Shown piece by piece: positions 15,199 to 23,842 of a DNA stretch of 34,739 bases. Made by a program: the position numbers and the translations under genes. The stretch spans positions 1-34,739 of the forward strand of contig CACZSN010000017.1 of the NCBI GenBank assembly GCA_902783835.1, given 5' to 3'. The first letter of the stretch is position 1. Every line of letters starts with the position of its first letter. The notes under the pieces were generated by a model that worked only from the letters and a program-made list of their open reading frames with translations, did not search any database and was not told the DNA's origin. The DNA is from an uncultured bacterium. GTDB taxonomy: Bacteria > Cyanobacteriota > Vampirovibrionia > Gastranaerophilales > Gastranaerophilaceae.

Positions 15199-16929
15199 AT
15201 GTTAAAAATGCTAAAAAACAAGGTATTACCTATAATGCTTGCAGGCTTGCTGATATTGGGCAACTTGGAACTTTCCGCAAGTGCAAGATCTTGGAACTTT
15301 GACAATAACGATGAAGAAATCGTCAGTTTGCAAAATCCGTCTATTCCGAACGGAAATTCAATTGTTTCAATCTCTTTCAGAGATACTGATGTTCAACAAG
15401 TTCTCAGAATGTTTGCAGACAGAGCAGGTTTAAACTTTATCACTATCGGCGATGTATCAGGCAAGGTTACAATGGACTTGGTTGATACAACGTTAACAAA
15501 TGCTATCAACCTTGTTACGGAAACGGCACGACTCACATATATCGTTGACAATCAAACTTTAATTGTCATGACTTTGGATAATGCAAAAAGAAACAACTAT
15601 GCAAAGAAAAGCATCAGAAAAATTCCTATCAAATATGTTGATGCAGCATCTGTTGCAAAATTTTTAAACAAAAACATTTTTGGTTTGGGTAAACCGGGAA
15701 TTTCTACCGGAGATGTTGTCGTAACCGATCCTTCACGAAACGAAATTATGATTTTCGGAACGGAAAATGACTATTTAATGGCAAAAAAAGTTATTGCCAA
15801 AATCGACGAAAAACCGATAACAACAACCTACAAAATCAATAACGTTACTCCGAAAGAAATGGCTCAGTTGATTTGTGATTCTTTGTTCCCGAATGCTTCG
15901 GATGCAGGAACTACAAAAATGGCAGGTTCCGCAACCGGTGCAGCTGCGGCAGCTTCCGAACTTTCTTTGGGTGCCGGTGAAATTGCATGCAAAATGTCAA
16001 ATACTGTTGACGGTTCCGGACTTTCTTCATTCACATCCGCTCCGATTACTGTTGTTTACAACTCAACACTCGGCACTATCAACGTTATTGGCGGTTCTAA
16101 CGAACAAATCCAATTAATCAATGAATTTATTGTTCTTCACGATAAAAAACAACCTCAAGTTCTTCTTGAACTTGTCGTTATGGAACTTTCCGAAAACGCG
16201 GACAGAACTTTCCAAAACGATTGGGTTTTCCAAAACGGTGACTTCCCCGTAAGCTTCATTGGCGGTGTATTGCAAACGGGACCGATTATTTTCTTCAACA
16301 AACAAAATATGCCGAGCTCATACAAAATCGGTGCTTACGGAAAATCAGCTCTTTGGGATACAATTACTTGGCTTGAAACTTCTTCAAAAGCAAAAGTTCT
16401 CCAAAAGCCGACAATTATTATCACAAACGGAAACTCTTCCGAAATCGATTTAACAAAAGATTATGTTCAAAAAGTTGACTCTCAAATTTCAGAATCAACA
16501 TATACCGATACACCTGTTGTTTCAAGAACATACACAATTGGTAAAGACAGCGGTATGAAAATGAACATTACACCATTCATTTCCCCTGACGGATATGTTA
16601 CAATGGATGTCGATATCAATTATGCAACACCTTATGACAGCGTTTATGAATACGATGATTTGGGTGATCAAGTTAAAGCAGGTACTTTGCTTGAAAGAAG
16701 AAATATGAAACTGAACGGCGTAAGAGTTAAAAACGGCGAAACATTGGTATTAGGCGGTTTAATCGTGGAAAATGATACAAATGCCGTTCAAAAAATTCCG
16801 CTCTTAGGCGATATTCCTTACCTCGGTGTATTCTTCAGAAATACAAAAACCTATAAAGATAAATCAGAAATGGTTATCTTAATGACACCAAGAGTTCTTG
16901 AAGAAGCGGAAGATATGGTTGATTTATAA
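15199..16929 (+). CDS. secretin of a type II secretion/type IV pilus system
   Basis: A secretin forms the outer-membrane ring through which pili or folded proteins pass. A signal peptide ends near residue 30 (SASA). Residues ~56-125 are an N0/STN domain (SISFRDTDVQQVLRMFADRA), ~137-200 an N1/KH-like domain, and ~316-570 the secretin barrel. The barrel shows KVLQKPTIIITNG, VLGGLIVEN, the hallmark IPLLGDIPYLGVFFRN, and a final MVILMTPRVLEE. Length 576 aa is close to PilQ/GspD proteins. AGAGG precedes the ATG. No pilotin or GspE-type ATPase gene is near, so whether this is GspD or PilQ cannot be decided. Confidence 0.95.
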   Translation: MLKMLKNKVLPIMLAGLLILGNLELSASARSWNFDNNDEEIVSLQNPSIPNGNSIVSISFRDTDVQQVLRMFADRAGLNFITIGDVSGKVTMDLVDTTLTNAINLVTETARLTYIVDNQTLIVMTLDNAKRNNYAKKSIRKIPIKYVDAASVAKFLNKNIFGLGKPGISTGDVVVTDPSRNEIMIFGTENDYLMAKKVIAKIDEKPITTTYKINNVTPKEMAQLICDSLFPNASDAGTTKMAGSATGAAAAASELSLGAGEIACKMSNTVDGSGLSSFTSAPITVVYNSTLGTINVIGGSNEQIQLINEFIVLHDKKQPQVLLELVVMELSENADRTFQNDWVFQNGDFPVSFIGGVLQTGPIIFFNKQNMPSSYKIGAYGKSALWDTITWLETSSKAKVLQKPTIIITNGNSSEIDLTKDYVQKVDSQISESTYTDTPVVSRTYTIGKDSGMKMNITPFISPDGYVTMDVDINYATPYDSVYEYDDLGDQVKAGTLLERRNMKLNGVRVKNGETLVLGGLIVENDTNAVQKIPLLGDIPYLGVFFRNTKTYKDKSEMVILMTPRVLEEAEDMVDL

Positions 16930-16942
16930 GAATATAAAAGAC

Positions 16943-16970
16943 GGGAGCTTTAAAACTCCCTCTTTTTTTT
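16943..16970 (+). terminator. intrinsic terminator after the secretin gene
   Basis: GGGAG and CTCCC pair around CTTTAAAA, followed by TCTTTTTTTT, starting 13 bases after the secretin stop. Confidence 0.9.
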
Positions 16971-17063
16971 GCGTAATTTTTTCATTGTTCAACATGAGAT
17001 TATAACAAAATCTTACGAACAAATTTTCCCATGCTTTCGTCACAACCAAAAGATTATCGGGCA

Positions 17064-17100
17064 TAAAAAATCTCCGTACTCAAAATGAATACGGAGATTT
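17064..17100 (-). terminator. intrinsic terminator of the YD-repeat gene
   Basis: AATCTCCGTA and TACGGAGATT pair over ten bases around TTCATTTTGAG, and T residues follow on the minus strand, 15 bases after the stop of the repeat protein. Confidence 0.88.
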
Positions 17101-17114
17101 AATTAATTATCAAA

Positions 17115-19649
17115 TTATTTATTTATCTGTCTTTTCTTTTCTGCCATTTCGTTGATAACTTGATATTTTTGCATTCCTGCCGGCAATTCGGATTGTTCCT
17201 GTGCAGTAATATTACCTACTTTATCGTAAGTTGTTGTTACCGTAGAAACCGTACCGTCCGTTGCAACCGTTGTTTTTGCAATAGTTTTAACCGAACCGTC
17301 AGGATTATAGGTAAACGAAGCTCTTTGATACGAACCGTCGTCATTAACCTTTGTTTTAAGGTTAAGTCGGTTTGTTTTCATATCAAATGTATAATTTTCA
17401 ACAGCTTTCGAACCGTCAGAACCGCTGATTATTTCTTTTACGACACGACCTTGCGTATCGTATGCAAATTCTGATGATTTCGTAACTTTATTTTTACCGC
17501 CGTTAGCACCGTTTGTGCCATCAGTACCGTTGCCGTTGTTTTTGCCTCCGTTAGCACCGTCCGTACCGTTTGTGCCGTCAGAATTTCCGTTATTTCCGCT
17601 TCCGTCGGTACTGCTTGAATTACCTGAATTTGAGGTCAATCCTGATACATCCGGCAAGCTTTCTTTATACTTTTGAAGTTCATTCAATGCTCTTTGAGCA
17701 TCTTCTTTCAAATCCGTTGCCGCATTCGGGTTATTCAAAATTTCGTACGCTGCATCTATAATCGGTTGTTCAATCATATTATACAAGTCGTGCGATGTTT
17801 GAAGTGCATCTTTTACCGCATCATTTCTGTTTGCAAGCGTTGATGCATCCAAGTTTTGTCCCGATTGAGAACGTTTGTCTTGGATAGCCGTGAACAAATC
17901 TTGATAGCCGCTGATTGAACTGTCATATTTCGATTGAGCCTTCGTAATTTCATCATCATTTCCGTCATGTTCTCTGGTTGCCTGAGTATATGCATCTTGG
18001 ATTAAGATTTCCAATGAACCCATCAAATCATCTGAATATAAACCGGCCTTTGTTAAAGCATCAAGACCTTGTTCATACGACAATGTTTCGTTTTCCGTCT
18101 TTGTTTTATTGTCGGAATTTTGGGTTCCGTCTGTCTTATCACTTTTACCTGTTTTATCAGTACCTTCCGTTTTTGCAAATGTTCCTGTTTTTTCATCCGT
18201 AAGAACTTTGCCGTTTTTATCATACGTTGTCTTAGACGAACCGATTACGTTTCCGTCTTTATCATATTTGTATTTGTTATGTTCAATAAGGACACCGTTT
18301 GATGCATAACGTTTTTCTTCCAAAGGTCTGTTTTGAGCATCAACCTTGTCTTTCGTTTGACGAACACCTGAATCATAGTATGAATATGTTGTTGTTTTCG
18401 TTGTTTCGCCTTTTGCATTGTAAGCAATTCTTTCGGTATTGTTGCCTTCTTTGTCATATTTGAAGGTCATACCGCCAACGTAATCACCGTTTGCACTATA
18501 ATCGGTTCTCGTCATCGTTCCTTGTGCATCACGAGTATATTTACTTACGTTTACGACTTCGCCGTTCTTGTCAAAATACATTCTTGTACTTACTTTACCG
18601 TCTTTATCGTAAGTATAAGTTCTCGTTTTGGTAACTTCACCCGCTTCATTTGTATTTTGAACTTTTTGGAAAGTCTTTTTGTTTGTATTGATGTTGTAAT
18701 CGGCAGTAATAACTTTACCGTTTGCCAATTTTTCAACGGAATTCTTTCTGTTTCCCGTTTTTGCATCGTAATTAACATCCATTGTATATCCGTCGGGCTT
18801 CGTTTTTTGAGTTGATTTTAAAGCTCCGTCGGAATCATATTTATAAGTTTTCTTGGCAATTTCTTCGCCTTTGTTATTCGTTGTTACGGCTTCCGTTTTG
18901 TTTCCGTCTTTATTGTATTTCGTATCAACGTATTTAACTTCTTTTCCTTCCGAATTTACAGTCGTTGTCTTTGATGTGGAAAGATTGCCCTTCTTATCAT
19001 ACTTGTAACTTGTCGTATCAACAGAACCGGAACTTACATCTTTTACTTCTTTTGATGTTCTTTGTCCGTCTTTATTGTACTTAACTGTTGTAATATCACC
19101 GTTTTTGTCAGTTTTTACGGCTTTTGTTTTAGTTCCGTCTTTGTACGCAACAACAGTGGTCGAACCGTCTGTACCTTTTTTGGTTGTTTTTGTCTTTTCA
19201 CCTTCAGAATTGTATTTAGTAACAGACTTTGTACCGTTGGCATCTACCGATGTCGTTGTTTTTTTAACACCATCTTTGGTATATTTTGTTTTCGCAACCG
19301 TTCCGTTTGCTTTTACAACACTTGTTTGCTTTTTGTTACCGTTTTTATCATAGGTCGTTGTAGAAGTTGAACCGTCTTCTTTAATAGTTTTCGATTGGGT
19401 TTTCTTACCGTTTTTATCGTAAGTTACGGTTTTATAAGCACCTGTTTTTTCATCAACGGTAGTTTTTGTTTTAGAACCGTCTTTGTTTTTAACCGTACCA
19501 GTTTTTACATTAGCTAATGCAACACTCGTATCGGTCGATTTTGTCGTCGTCGCTTTTTTCGTCGACGTTGTCGTTTTTTTCGTCGTTGCTTTAGAACTGC
19601 TTGTTACTTTTTTTGCCGAACTCGTACCTTTGACACTACTAACGCCCAT
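17115..19649 (-). CDS. large YD-type repeat protein with internal helical insert (844 aa)
   Basis: Residues 1-45 are Lys/Thr/Ser-rich without a signal peptide. From about 50 to 500 there are some 17 degenerate repeats of 20-26 residues, each with a core like TYDKNGK or KYDKDGN and ending in a turn such as DANG or KEDGS, like the YD repeats of RHS/wall proteins. Residues ~520-668 form a non-repetitive, mostly helical domain (LSYEQGLDALTKAGLYSDD onward). A Gly/Asn/Thr-rich linker (~670-716) follows, then about four more repeats. There is no RHS core motif or toxin tip. GAGGAT precedes the ATG. Function unknown; a fibre or surface structure is possible, but no export signal is seen. Confidence 0.82.
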   Translation of the reverse strand: MGVSSVKGTSSAKKVTSSSKATTKKTTTSTKKATTTKSTDTSVALANVKTGTVKNKDGSKTKTTVDEKTGAYKTVTYDKNGKKTQSKTIKEDGSTSTTTYDKNGNKKQTSVVKANGTVAKTKYTKDGVKKTTTSVDANGTKSVTKYNSEGEKTKTTKKGTDGSTTVVAYKDGTKTKAVKTDKNGDITTVKYNKDGQRTSKEVKDVSSGSVDTTSYKYDKKGNLSTSKTTTVNSEGKEVKYVDTKYNKDGNKTEAVTTNNKGEEIAKKTYKYDSDGALKSTQKTKPDGYTMDVNYDAKTGNRKNSVEKLANGKVITADYNINTNKKTFQKVQNTNEAGEVTKTRTYTYDKDGKVSTRMYFDKNGEVVNVSKYTRDAQGTMTRTDYSANGDYVGGMTFKYDKEGNNTERIAYNAKGETTKTTTYSYYDSGVRQTKDKVDAQNRPLEEKRYASNGVLIEHNKYKYDKDGNVIGSSKTTYDKNGKVLTDEKTGTFAKTEGTDKTGKSDKTDGTQNSDNKTKTENETLSYEQGLDALTKAGLYSDDLMGSLEILIQDAYTQATREHDGNDDEITKAQSKYDSSISGYQDLFTAIQDKRSQSGQNLDASTLANRNDAVKDALQTSHDLYNMIEQPIIDAAYEILNNPNAATDLKEDAQRALNELQKYKESLPDVSGLTSNSGNSSSTDGSGNNGNSDGTNGTDGANGGKNNGNGTDGTNGANGGKNKVTKSSEFAYDTQGRVVKEIISGSDGSKAVENYTFDMKTNRLNLKTKVNDDGSYQRASFTYNPDGSVKTIAKTTVATDGTVSTVTTTYDKVGNITAQEQSELPAGMQKYQVINEMAEKKRQINK

Positions 19650-19696
19650 ATTCTATCCTCTTTTTTTCTGATAAACCATCAATTGCTGTACATATT

Positions 19697-19726
19697 ATTA
19701 TATTAAAAAAGTATTTCCTATAACAA
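19697..19726 (-). promoter_or_regulatory. probable promoter of the YD-repeat gene
   Basis: On the minus strand TTGTTA (19726-19721) and TATAAT (19702-19697) are separated by 18 bases. They lie about 50 bases before the start codon. Confidence 0.55.
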
Positions 19727-19869
19727 AAATTGCATGAAAAAACTGTTTTATTAATCTTTGTAACGCATTTTTTTAAACGAAATTCATATTTTTTATAAAA
19801 AAACTCTTTACATTATAACATAAAAAAACTATACTGTGAATGACCCTAATCGGGAGAAAGTGCAAGAGA

Positions 19870-20721
19870 GTGGTTAAGAAATATTTATTAGGATTAATTT
19901 CCATATTTGCTCTGTGTTTACCTGTTTGTGCAGATGACATGGAAGAATACAAATGCGACTTAATGATAAAAGGATACGAGTTCACTAATGACGGACTTTC
20001 CGAAGCTATTATCAAAAAAGATAAAGAAGCAGTCGAACTTTTTGTCAAAACGGATTTAAATATAAATATGGCCGATACCGAAGGGTACAGTGCTTTAGAC
20101 AGAGCTATCAAAACAAATAACGTTGAAGCCGTTGCATTAATCGCACAAGCCGGCGGAGAGACAAAAAAACTTTCTCCCGAAGAAATTCCTGATTTTGACA
20201 ATAAAAAGAATATTGAACAAGCAGAAAAACCTTCGGTTGAAATTCCTGAACTTATAGCACAAAAAGACAATCAACCGACAAAAACAGAAGAAAAAAGTTC
20301 TTTGACTAAATTTTGCGAAGCAGTAAACGCAAATAATCTTGAAGAAGCTGAAAAAATGGCGGAAACTTCGGAAGAAATTAATCTTCTTTCGGATGAAGGA
20401 CTTGCACCGTTACATTATGCGATTTTCAACAATAACATCGAAATGGTAAAACTTTTGCTCAAGCATGGTGCAGATGCAAACGTTTTGGCTGATGACGGAA
20501 TGACTCCGCTTGATATTACCGCTTTAAACAACCAAAAAGAAATTGCTCAAATTTTATTGGAAAACGGCGGGGAATTAAGCGAAAATGTTGCCGGAGAACT
20601 TGAAAAATTCGGTTGTCCGATGAAATATGACGAAGAATTAGACCTTTATCAGGCAAGTTTTGACAATATTTTCAATTCAATGAATAAAATTCAACAAAAA
20701 ATTGAGAATGAAAAAAAATAA
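19870..20721 (+). CDS. exported ankyrin-repeat protein
   Basis: From the GTG at 19870 the protein starts with a classic signal peptide, VVKKYLLGLISIFALCLPVCA, cleaved near residue 21. Two ankyrin blocks follow. The first is DTEGYSALDRAIKTNNVEA with AQAGGE. The second is a better double repeat, EGLAPLHYAIFNNNIEMVKL with LLKHGADAN, then DGMTPLDITALNNQKEIAQI with LLENGGEL. An acidic linker separates the blocks. The protein should act in the periplasm by binding other proteins, but the partner is unknown. An upstream ATG at 19840 is in frame, lacks a ribosome site and would add ten residues; the start is uncertain. It precedes tilS by a gap of about 100 bases. Confidence 0.8.
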   Translation: MVKKYLLGLISIFALCLPVCADDMEEYKCDLMIKGYEFTNDGLSEAIIKKDKEAVELFVKTDLNINMADTEGYSALDRAIKTNNVEAVALIAQAGGETKKLSPEEIPDFDNKKNIEQAEKPSVEIPELIAQKDNQPTKTEEKSSLTKFCEAVNANNLEEAEKMAETSEEINLLSDEGLAPLHYAIFNNNIEMVKLLLKHGADANVLADDGMTPLDITALNNQKEIAQILLENGGELSENVAGELEKFGCPMKYDEELDLYQASFDNIFNSMNKIQQKIENEKK

Positions 20722-20820
20722 TTGTAAATCATTTGCACGAAATTCAACCGATAGATGGTGAAAAATCGGGAATTATGTTATAAAATATATAACAACAAAG
20801 TGCAGGACGAAGAACAGAAT

Positions 20821-22179
20821 ATGCTTACGACAGTAAAAAACATTCTTGAACAATATATTTCCTTAACACCTGAAACTACTATTATTGTCGGCTTTTCGGG
20901 CGGATGGGATTCTATGTGTCTTTTACACATCGTCAAAAAATTATCTGATGAATACGGATTTAATCTTGTTGCTGCACACTTGAACCACGCTTGGCGAGGG
21001 GAAGAATCGGATGATGAAGAAGCAAATGCACAAAGATTTTGTGCTGAATTTGACATAAAATTCCGAGCTGAAAGAATTGACGACGGGGTTAAACAAACCG
21101 AAGCCGTCGCAAGAGAACAACGCTATGAATTTTTCAAAAGAACTTACGACTACAACAAAGCAAATGTTCTTTTAACCGCTCATACGAAAACCGATAATGC
21201 AGAAACAATTTTATACAGAATTGCAAAAGGTACGGGATTAAACGGACTTGAAGGTATAAGAGAGTTTCGCAGACTCAATGATATGAATATAGTTCGTCCG
21301 TTGCTTTCTTTTTCGAGATCGGAAATTGAAGCATATTGTATGCAAAACGAGCTTCTTCCCAACAATGACTCAAGCAATCAAGACACAAGATATGCAAGAA
21401 ATAATATCCGACACAATATTATGCCCCGATTACGGGAAATTAATCCTAACGTCGAAACATCATTAATTAACCTTGCTGAAATTGCTATCGGCAATAACAA
21501 AATTATTGATGAATTAATGGAAAACATTGAAGCACAAATTCTTTGTAACAAAAAGTGGTTAACCCAAAACTTTATGAGGTTAAATTCCGCTATCAGACGA
21601 CATTTCGTCTACAATTTGCTTTTGAAAAATGACATAGAACCAAGTTTTTCCAAAGTTCAGGAAGTTATGAACTTTATTGGCGATAACAATCTTTCCAAGT
21701 CAGGAAAGACTCTGTCATTAACCTCAACTTTGACATTATTCGTTTCTCACAAATTTACTTATGTACTGAACGAAGAAGATACGGCGGAAAAATCCTTAAG
21801 AGAAGTGATAATAACCGGAGAAGGAGATTTTCCGTTTGAAAATCGGGAAAGCCTTGTTATTGAAAAATTTGATAAAAATGTTGAATATTTTCCCAAAAAG
21901 ACCGCAAAATTTATATTTGCAGATTTATCACAAATTAAATTTCCTTTGGTCTTGAGAACACGACGTGATGGTGATATTATTCAACCATTAGGAATGAACG
22001 GAAAAATGAAATTAAAAAAATATTTCATTAACCGAAATATTCCCGGACACCAAAGAGATAAACTGTTACTGTTATGCCAAGGTCAAGAAGTGCTTTGGAT
22101 TGCGGGTGTCGGCATGAGTGAAAAATTAAGAGTAACAGACAAAGCAACACATAAAATTGAGCTCAAAATGGAGATATAA
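20821..22179 (+). CDS. tilS: tRNA(Ile)-lysidine synthase
   Basis: TilS modifies C34 of tRNA-Ile(CAU) to lysidine, so that it reads AUA and not AUG. The PP-loop SGGWDS lies at residues 26-31 from the ATG at 20821. HLNHAWRGEESDDE, TAHTKTDNAETILYRIAKGTG, and RNNIRHNIMPRL follow, then the C-terminal tRNA-binding domain with RTRRDGDIIQPLGMNGKMKL and WIAGVGMSEKLRV. Length is 452 aa. A longer reading from ATG 20755 adds 22 residues ahead of the usual N-terminus. The gene is followed after two bases by hpt, a pairing also known in Firmicutes. Confidence 0.96.
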   Translation: MLTTVKNILEQYISLTPETTIIVGFSGGWDSMCLLHIVKKLSDEYGFNLVAAHLNHAWRGEESDDEEANAQRFCAEFDIKFRAERIDDGVKQTEAVAREQRYEFFKRTYDYNKANVLLTAHTKTDNAETILYRIAKGTGLNGLEGIREFRRLNDMNIVRPLLSFSRSEIEAYCMQNELLPNNDSSNQDTRYARNNIRHNIMPRLREINPNVETSLINLAEIAIGNNKIIDELMENIEAQILCNKKWLTQNFMRLNSAIRRHFVYNLLLKNDIEPSFSKVQEVMNFIGDNNLSKSGKTLSLTSTLTLFVSHKFTYVLNEEDTAEKSLREVIITGEGDFPFENRESLVIEKFDKNVEYFPKKTAKFIFADLSQIKFPLVLRTRRDGDIIQPLGMNGKMKLKKYFINRNIPGHQRDKLLLLCQGQEVLWIAGVGMSEKLRVTDKATHKIELKMEI

Positions 22180-22181
22180 TT

Positions 22182-22745
22182 ATGATAGATATTGACTTTT
22201 TGAATATGCCTGACAGGGATATCAGAGAATTACAAGTACTTTTTTCAGCGGAAGAAATTGATAAAAGAACTCAAGAACTTGCCGATATAATAGACGAAGA
22301 GTTTCCTCAAGATGAACCGCTTTACGTTATCAGCATTTTGAAAGGTTCAGTTCTCTTTACTTGCGATTTGATAAAAAAAATGAGAACCCCTATTCAACTT
22401 GAATTTATTAAGGTTTCAAGCTACGGAAATGAATTCAAATCAACAGGTAATGTAAAAATTATTGATTCAAAAATTCCTAATTTGAATGATCAAAACGTTT
22501 TAATCGTTGATGATATTTGCGACACGGGTAATACAGGAAAAGAATTGCTCAGTATTTTCAAAAACGATTATCATATCAAAAAACTTAAATTTGTAACTTT
22601 AATCAACAAAAGATGCAACAGAGTTGTTGATGTAGATCCTGATTATTACGGATTTGAAGTTGATGATAAATTCTTAGTCGGATATGGCTTGGATTACATC
22701 GGATTTTACAGAAATCTCCCGTTCGTCGGCTGGTTCCCGCAATAA
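22182..22745 (+). CDS. hpt: hypoxanthine phosphoribosyltransferase
   Basis: The enzyme salvages hypoxanthine (and often guanine) to IMP or GMP with PRPP. The PRPP motif VLIVDDICDTGNTG is at residues 106-119. SILKGSVLFTCDLI near residue 51 supplies the cis-peptide loop, VSSYGNEFKSTGNV the flexible loop, and VDDKFLVGYGLDY the C-terminal base-binding region. Length 187 aa is normal. GGAG lies upstream within the end of tilS, so the two genes are co-translated. A terminator follows. Confidence 0.96.
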   Translation: MIDIDFLNMPDRDIRELQVLFSAEEIDKRTQELADIIDEEFPQDEPLYVISILKGSVLFTCDLIKKMRTPIQLEFIKVSSYGNEFKSTGNVKIIDSKIPNLNDQNVLIVDDICDTGNTGKELLSIFKNDYHIKKLKFVTLINKRCNRVVDVDPDYYGFEVDDKFLVGYGLDYIGFYRNLPFVGWFPQ

Positions 22746-22770
22746 AAATCAAAATTTAATAAAAAACTTT

Positions 22771-22796
22771 AGGCGGATTTTTTCCGCCTTTTGTTT
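22771..22796 (+). terminator. intrinsic terminator after hpt
   Basis: AGGCGGA and TCCGCCT pair around a T-rich loop and are followed by TTTGTTTT, about 25 bases after the hpt stop. Confidence 0.88.
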
Positions 22797-22842
22797 TATT
22801 TGCAAATTCATGGTAAAATTGCCGTAAAATTGGAGAGTTTTT

Positions 22843-23784
22843 ATGACAAAAATTGAAATATTAACAGACGAAATCGAACAACATCCGAAAGATGTCGAAA
22901 GTTACTTAAACAGAGCCGATTGGTACTATCAAAAAAAAGATTTTGAACACGCTTTAATCGATTATGAAAAAGCGATTGAGCTTGGAGAAGATTTAGAAGA
23001 AGATGTTTGCTATTTGGAATGTTTGGATTTCAAAAATGCAGATAAAAAAATCGAAGAATTTTCAAAAAAAATCGAACAATCTCCTGAAGATGTTAACAAT
23101 TATACGGCAAGAGCCTATTTTTACAGTTTAAAAAGAGAATATGACAAAGCGATTGCGGACATTTCGGCGGCTATAAAAATAACTCCTTCAACCGTGCTTT
23201 ATCACGCAAGAACCGTTCTTTGCGAAGATTTAATCGAACATGATTTATCAAACGCAATCGAAGTTGCGGAAGACGAAAAGAAATATGCAAGTCTTTGGTT
23301 TAGAGGCAACTATTACAAAGAAAAATATCTTGCAAACAAAGAAGAGCTTCATTTCCTTGAAAAAGCCGAAGAAGATTATTTAAAAGCAATAACATACGCA
23401 AATGACAAAGAATGTGCATATTATGAATTGTCTAAATTTTACGAAGATGTTGAAAATCTCGAAAACGCAATTGAAGCTTGCAAAACAGCTATCCAAACCG
23501 CTGACAAAGCTGATAACGTTTTGTTCCTCGCAAAATACACCGAACAACTTGCTTCATTATTTTACGCGGCGGAAAAGTTTGATGAAGCCGTTGATTATGC
23601 AACAAAAGCGATGGATTTGAACGATAACGACCATTTGTTAATGCACCTTTTGGAACTCCGTTCCGATTGTTACGAACGATTGGGAGAACCTTTCAAAGCC
23701 TTTGAGGACAAGGAAAGACTCGAACATGTAATCGCACATCATCATTGTCACGATGAAAATTGTCACGGTCATCACCACGAATAA
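22843..23784 (+). CDS. TPR-repeat protein with histidine-rich C-terminal tail
   Basis: The 313 aa protein is built of tetratricopeptide repeats, e.g. ESYLNRADWYYQKKDFEHAL, NNYTARAYFYSLKREYDKAI and a C-terminal AEKFDEAVDYATKAMDLN. There is no signal peptide, so it is probably a cytoplasmic adaptor. The last ~17 residues are HHHCHDENCHGHHHE-like, with eight or more His and two Cys, which suggests binding of Ni, Zn or Cu. GGAGAG lies seven bases ahead of the ATG. It has its own promoter space after hpt and converges on the coiled-coil gene across one shared terminator. Partner and function unknown. Confidence 0.85.
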   Translation: MTKIEILTDEIEQHPKDVESYLNRADWYYQKKDFEHALIDYEKAIELGEDLEEDVCYLECLDFKNADKKIEEFSKKIEQSPEDVNNYTARAYFYSLKREYDKAIADISAAIKITPSTVLYHARTVLCEDLIEHDLSNAIEVAEDEKKYASLWFRGNYYKEKYLANKEELHFLEKAEEDYLKAITYANDKECAYYELSKFYEDVENLENAIEACKTAIQTADKADNVLFLAKYTEQLASLFYAAEKFDEAVDYATKAMDLNDNDHLLMHLLELRSDCYERLGEPFKAFEDKERLEHVIAHHHCHDENCHGHHHE

Positions 23785-23800
23785 TTTTCACATAAAATTC

Positions 23801-23837
23801 AAAAAAAAGATTGAGGTTTAGGCTTCAATCTTTTTTT
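23801..23837. terminator. bidirectional intrinsic terminator
   Basis: AAAAAAAGATTGA and TCAATCTTTTTTT pair over 13 bases around a ten-base loop, between the convergent TPR and coiled-coil genes. Confidence 0.88.
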
Positions 23838-23842
23838 ATAAA

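Noticed and set aside
17500..17640. Short tandem DNA repeats as a CRISPR-like array
   Set aside because: They are in-frame codons for a Gly/Asn/Thr-rich linker, without regular spacers.
17115..19649. The YD-repeat gene as an RHS polymorphic toxin with an immunity gene
   Set aside because: No RHS core motif, no variable toxin tip, no signal or VgrG link, and no small immunity-like gene follows it; the secretin terminator lies there instead.
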